In this document: piece after piece, positions 5,896 through 6,356 of the stretch | Position numbering within the stretch: position 1 is the first letter of the stretch | How the letters are laid out: every line of letters begins with the position of its first letter | DNA from: JBBRMQ01 sp038230775 | Lineage (GTDB): Bacteria; Acidobacteriota; Thermoanaerobaculia; Gp7-AA8 | Length of the DNA stretch: 6,356 nucleotides | Assembly (NCBI GenBank): GCA_038230775.1 | Contig: JBBRMQ010000245.1 | Span: 1-6,356 of the forward strand | Reading direction: 5' to 3' | Position numbers and translations under genes: made by a program | The notes under the pieces: generated by a model | What the model was told of the DNA's origin: nothing | Database searches by the model: none | The model's input: the letters and a program-made list of their open reading frames with translations, nothing else

Positions 5896-6356
5896 TTACC
5901 ATCCCGCCGGTCGCCGTGTTGCTTCGATCGGCTCCTCACGCAAGAACAGCGTCAACAACTGATAGACCAGCATGCCGAAGAGGCAGGTGAAGATCGTCTT
6001 GACGATCATGCCCTGCTCGAACATCTCGATGCGTTGTTTGAGGAGGATGTTGACGAGCACGAAGATCACGAGCTCATTCACGATGACGGCGCCAATGAGG
6101 CAGGCGCCGAAGGCGAGCGTTCCGCGCAGCACCAGCCGCGCGTTGATGTACGCCACGAGATACGCAATCACCGTGAGCGAGAACGCGTGCAGACCGAAGA
6201 TCGAAGCCGAATACGCGTCCTGCACCAATCCCGCGGAGATCCCGGCGAAGATGGCACCGATGAGATTGCCGCCCATCGCGTAGTACACGATCAGGATGAG
6301 GTACGGATTGAAGAACGCGAGCGCGTTCGGATAGAAGCTGTCGAGAAGCGAATGAA
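5896..6356 (-). CDS. mreD: Rod shape-determining membrane protein MreD, 5' end cut by window edge
   Basis: MreD is a small integral inner-membrane protein of the elongasome that associates with MreC and connects MreB to RodA/PBP2. The 152 visible codons run from base 6354 to a TAA at 5898-5896 and encode four or more hydrophobic segments. FNPYLILIVYYA near the visible N-terminus and the GLVQDAYSASIFGLHAFSLTVIAYL region are typical of MreD. MreD is usually about 160-175 residues, so only roughly 10-20 N-terminal residues are missing. The frame stays open from the window edge through a GTG at 6288, so that GTG is not the true start. Its position directly ahead of mrdA and rodA, in the common mreC-mreD-mrdA-rodA order, strongly supports the call; mreC would be expected just outside the window. 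Confidence 0.92.
   Translation of the reverse strand, partial: HSLLDSFYPNALAFFNPYLILIVYYAMGGNLIGAIFAGISAGLVQDAYSASIFGLHAFSLTVIAYLVAYINARLVLRGTLAFGACLIGAVIVNELVIFVLVNILLKQRIEMFEQGMIVKTIFTCLFGMLVYQLLTLFLREEPIEATRRPAGW

Noticed and set aside
5889..5939. Longer mrdA start at 5939
   Set aside because: It would add 17 polar residues encoded within the mreD 3' end; PBP2 proteins normally start just ahead of the membrane anchor, as with the ATG at 5888.
5202..5990. Plus-strand 262-codon ORF antisense to mrdA
   Set aside because: Composition is the mirror of the mrdA coding frame (His, Asp, Arg and Val heavy), with no family features; mrdA on the other strand has all its catalytic motifs.

Overview
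The window reads as an ordinary chromosomal housekeeping region of a GC-rich, rod-shaped, Gram-negative-type bacterium. It is densely packed: genes overlap by 1 to 4 bases or are separated by 7 to 20 bases, apart from one spacer of about 200 bases. The gene set (mreD-mrdA-rodA, HU, an S4 protein with a PyrE-like transferase, guaA) and the style of the HU and PyrE-like proteins make me lean towards Acidobacteriota. That is a guess from memory of similar proteins, not a demonstrated placement. I see no phage, transposon, CRISPR, tRNA or rRNA signal.

Layout. (1) Bases 1-1645, minus strand: a compact run of HU/IHF-family DNA-binding protein, then a 159-residue protein of unknown function overlapping it by one base (TGATG), then guaA (GMP synthase), whose 3' end lies beyond base 1. 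(2) Bases 1646-1665: a 20-base divergent spacer with a palindromic TTATAA core that gives a -10-like hexamer on each strand, so close to both start codons that both mRNAs may be leaderless or nearly so. (3) Bases 1666-2606, plus strand: an Hsp15-like S4 RNA-binding protein overlapping by 4 bases (ATGA) with an orotate-phosphoribosyltransferase-like gene. (4) Bases 2607-2808: the spacer between convergent units. It holds a GC-rich hairpin and a short diverged copy of the 3' end of rodA. (5) Bases 2809-6356, minus strand: mreD (5' end outside the window), mrdA (PBP2) and rodA, the membrane core of the cell-elongation machinery. RodA is the SEDS glycan polymerase, PBP2 its cognate transpeptidase, and MreD a membrane partner linking to MreC/MreB. 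mrdA and rodA share a TGATG junction, suggesting coupled translation.

Most starts in the window lack a convincing Shine-Dalgarno sequence; coupling by overlap and leaderless starts look like the prevailing modes. The best Shine-Dalgarno match I found sits in front of the tiny rodA-tail duplicate. No dramatic new system is visible. The items most worth a second look are the duplicated rodA tail, the two-way TATA element, the PyrE-like enzyme with an atypical active-site loop, and the unknown protein tied to HU and guaA.
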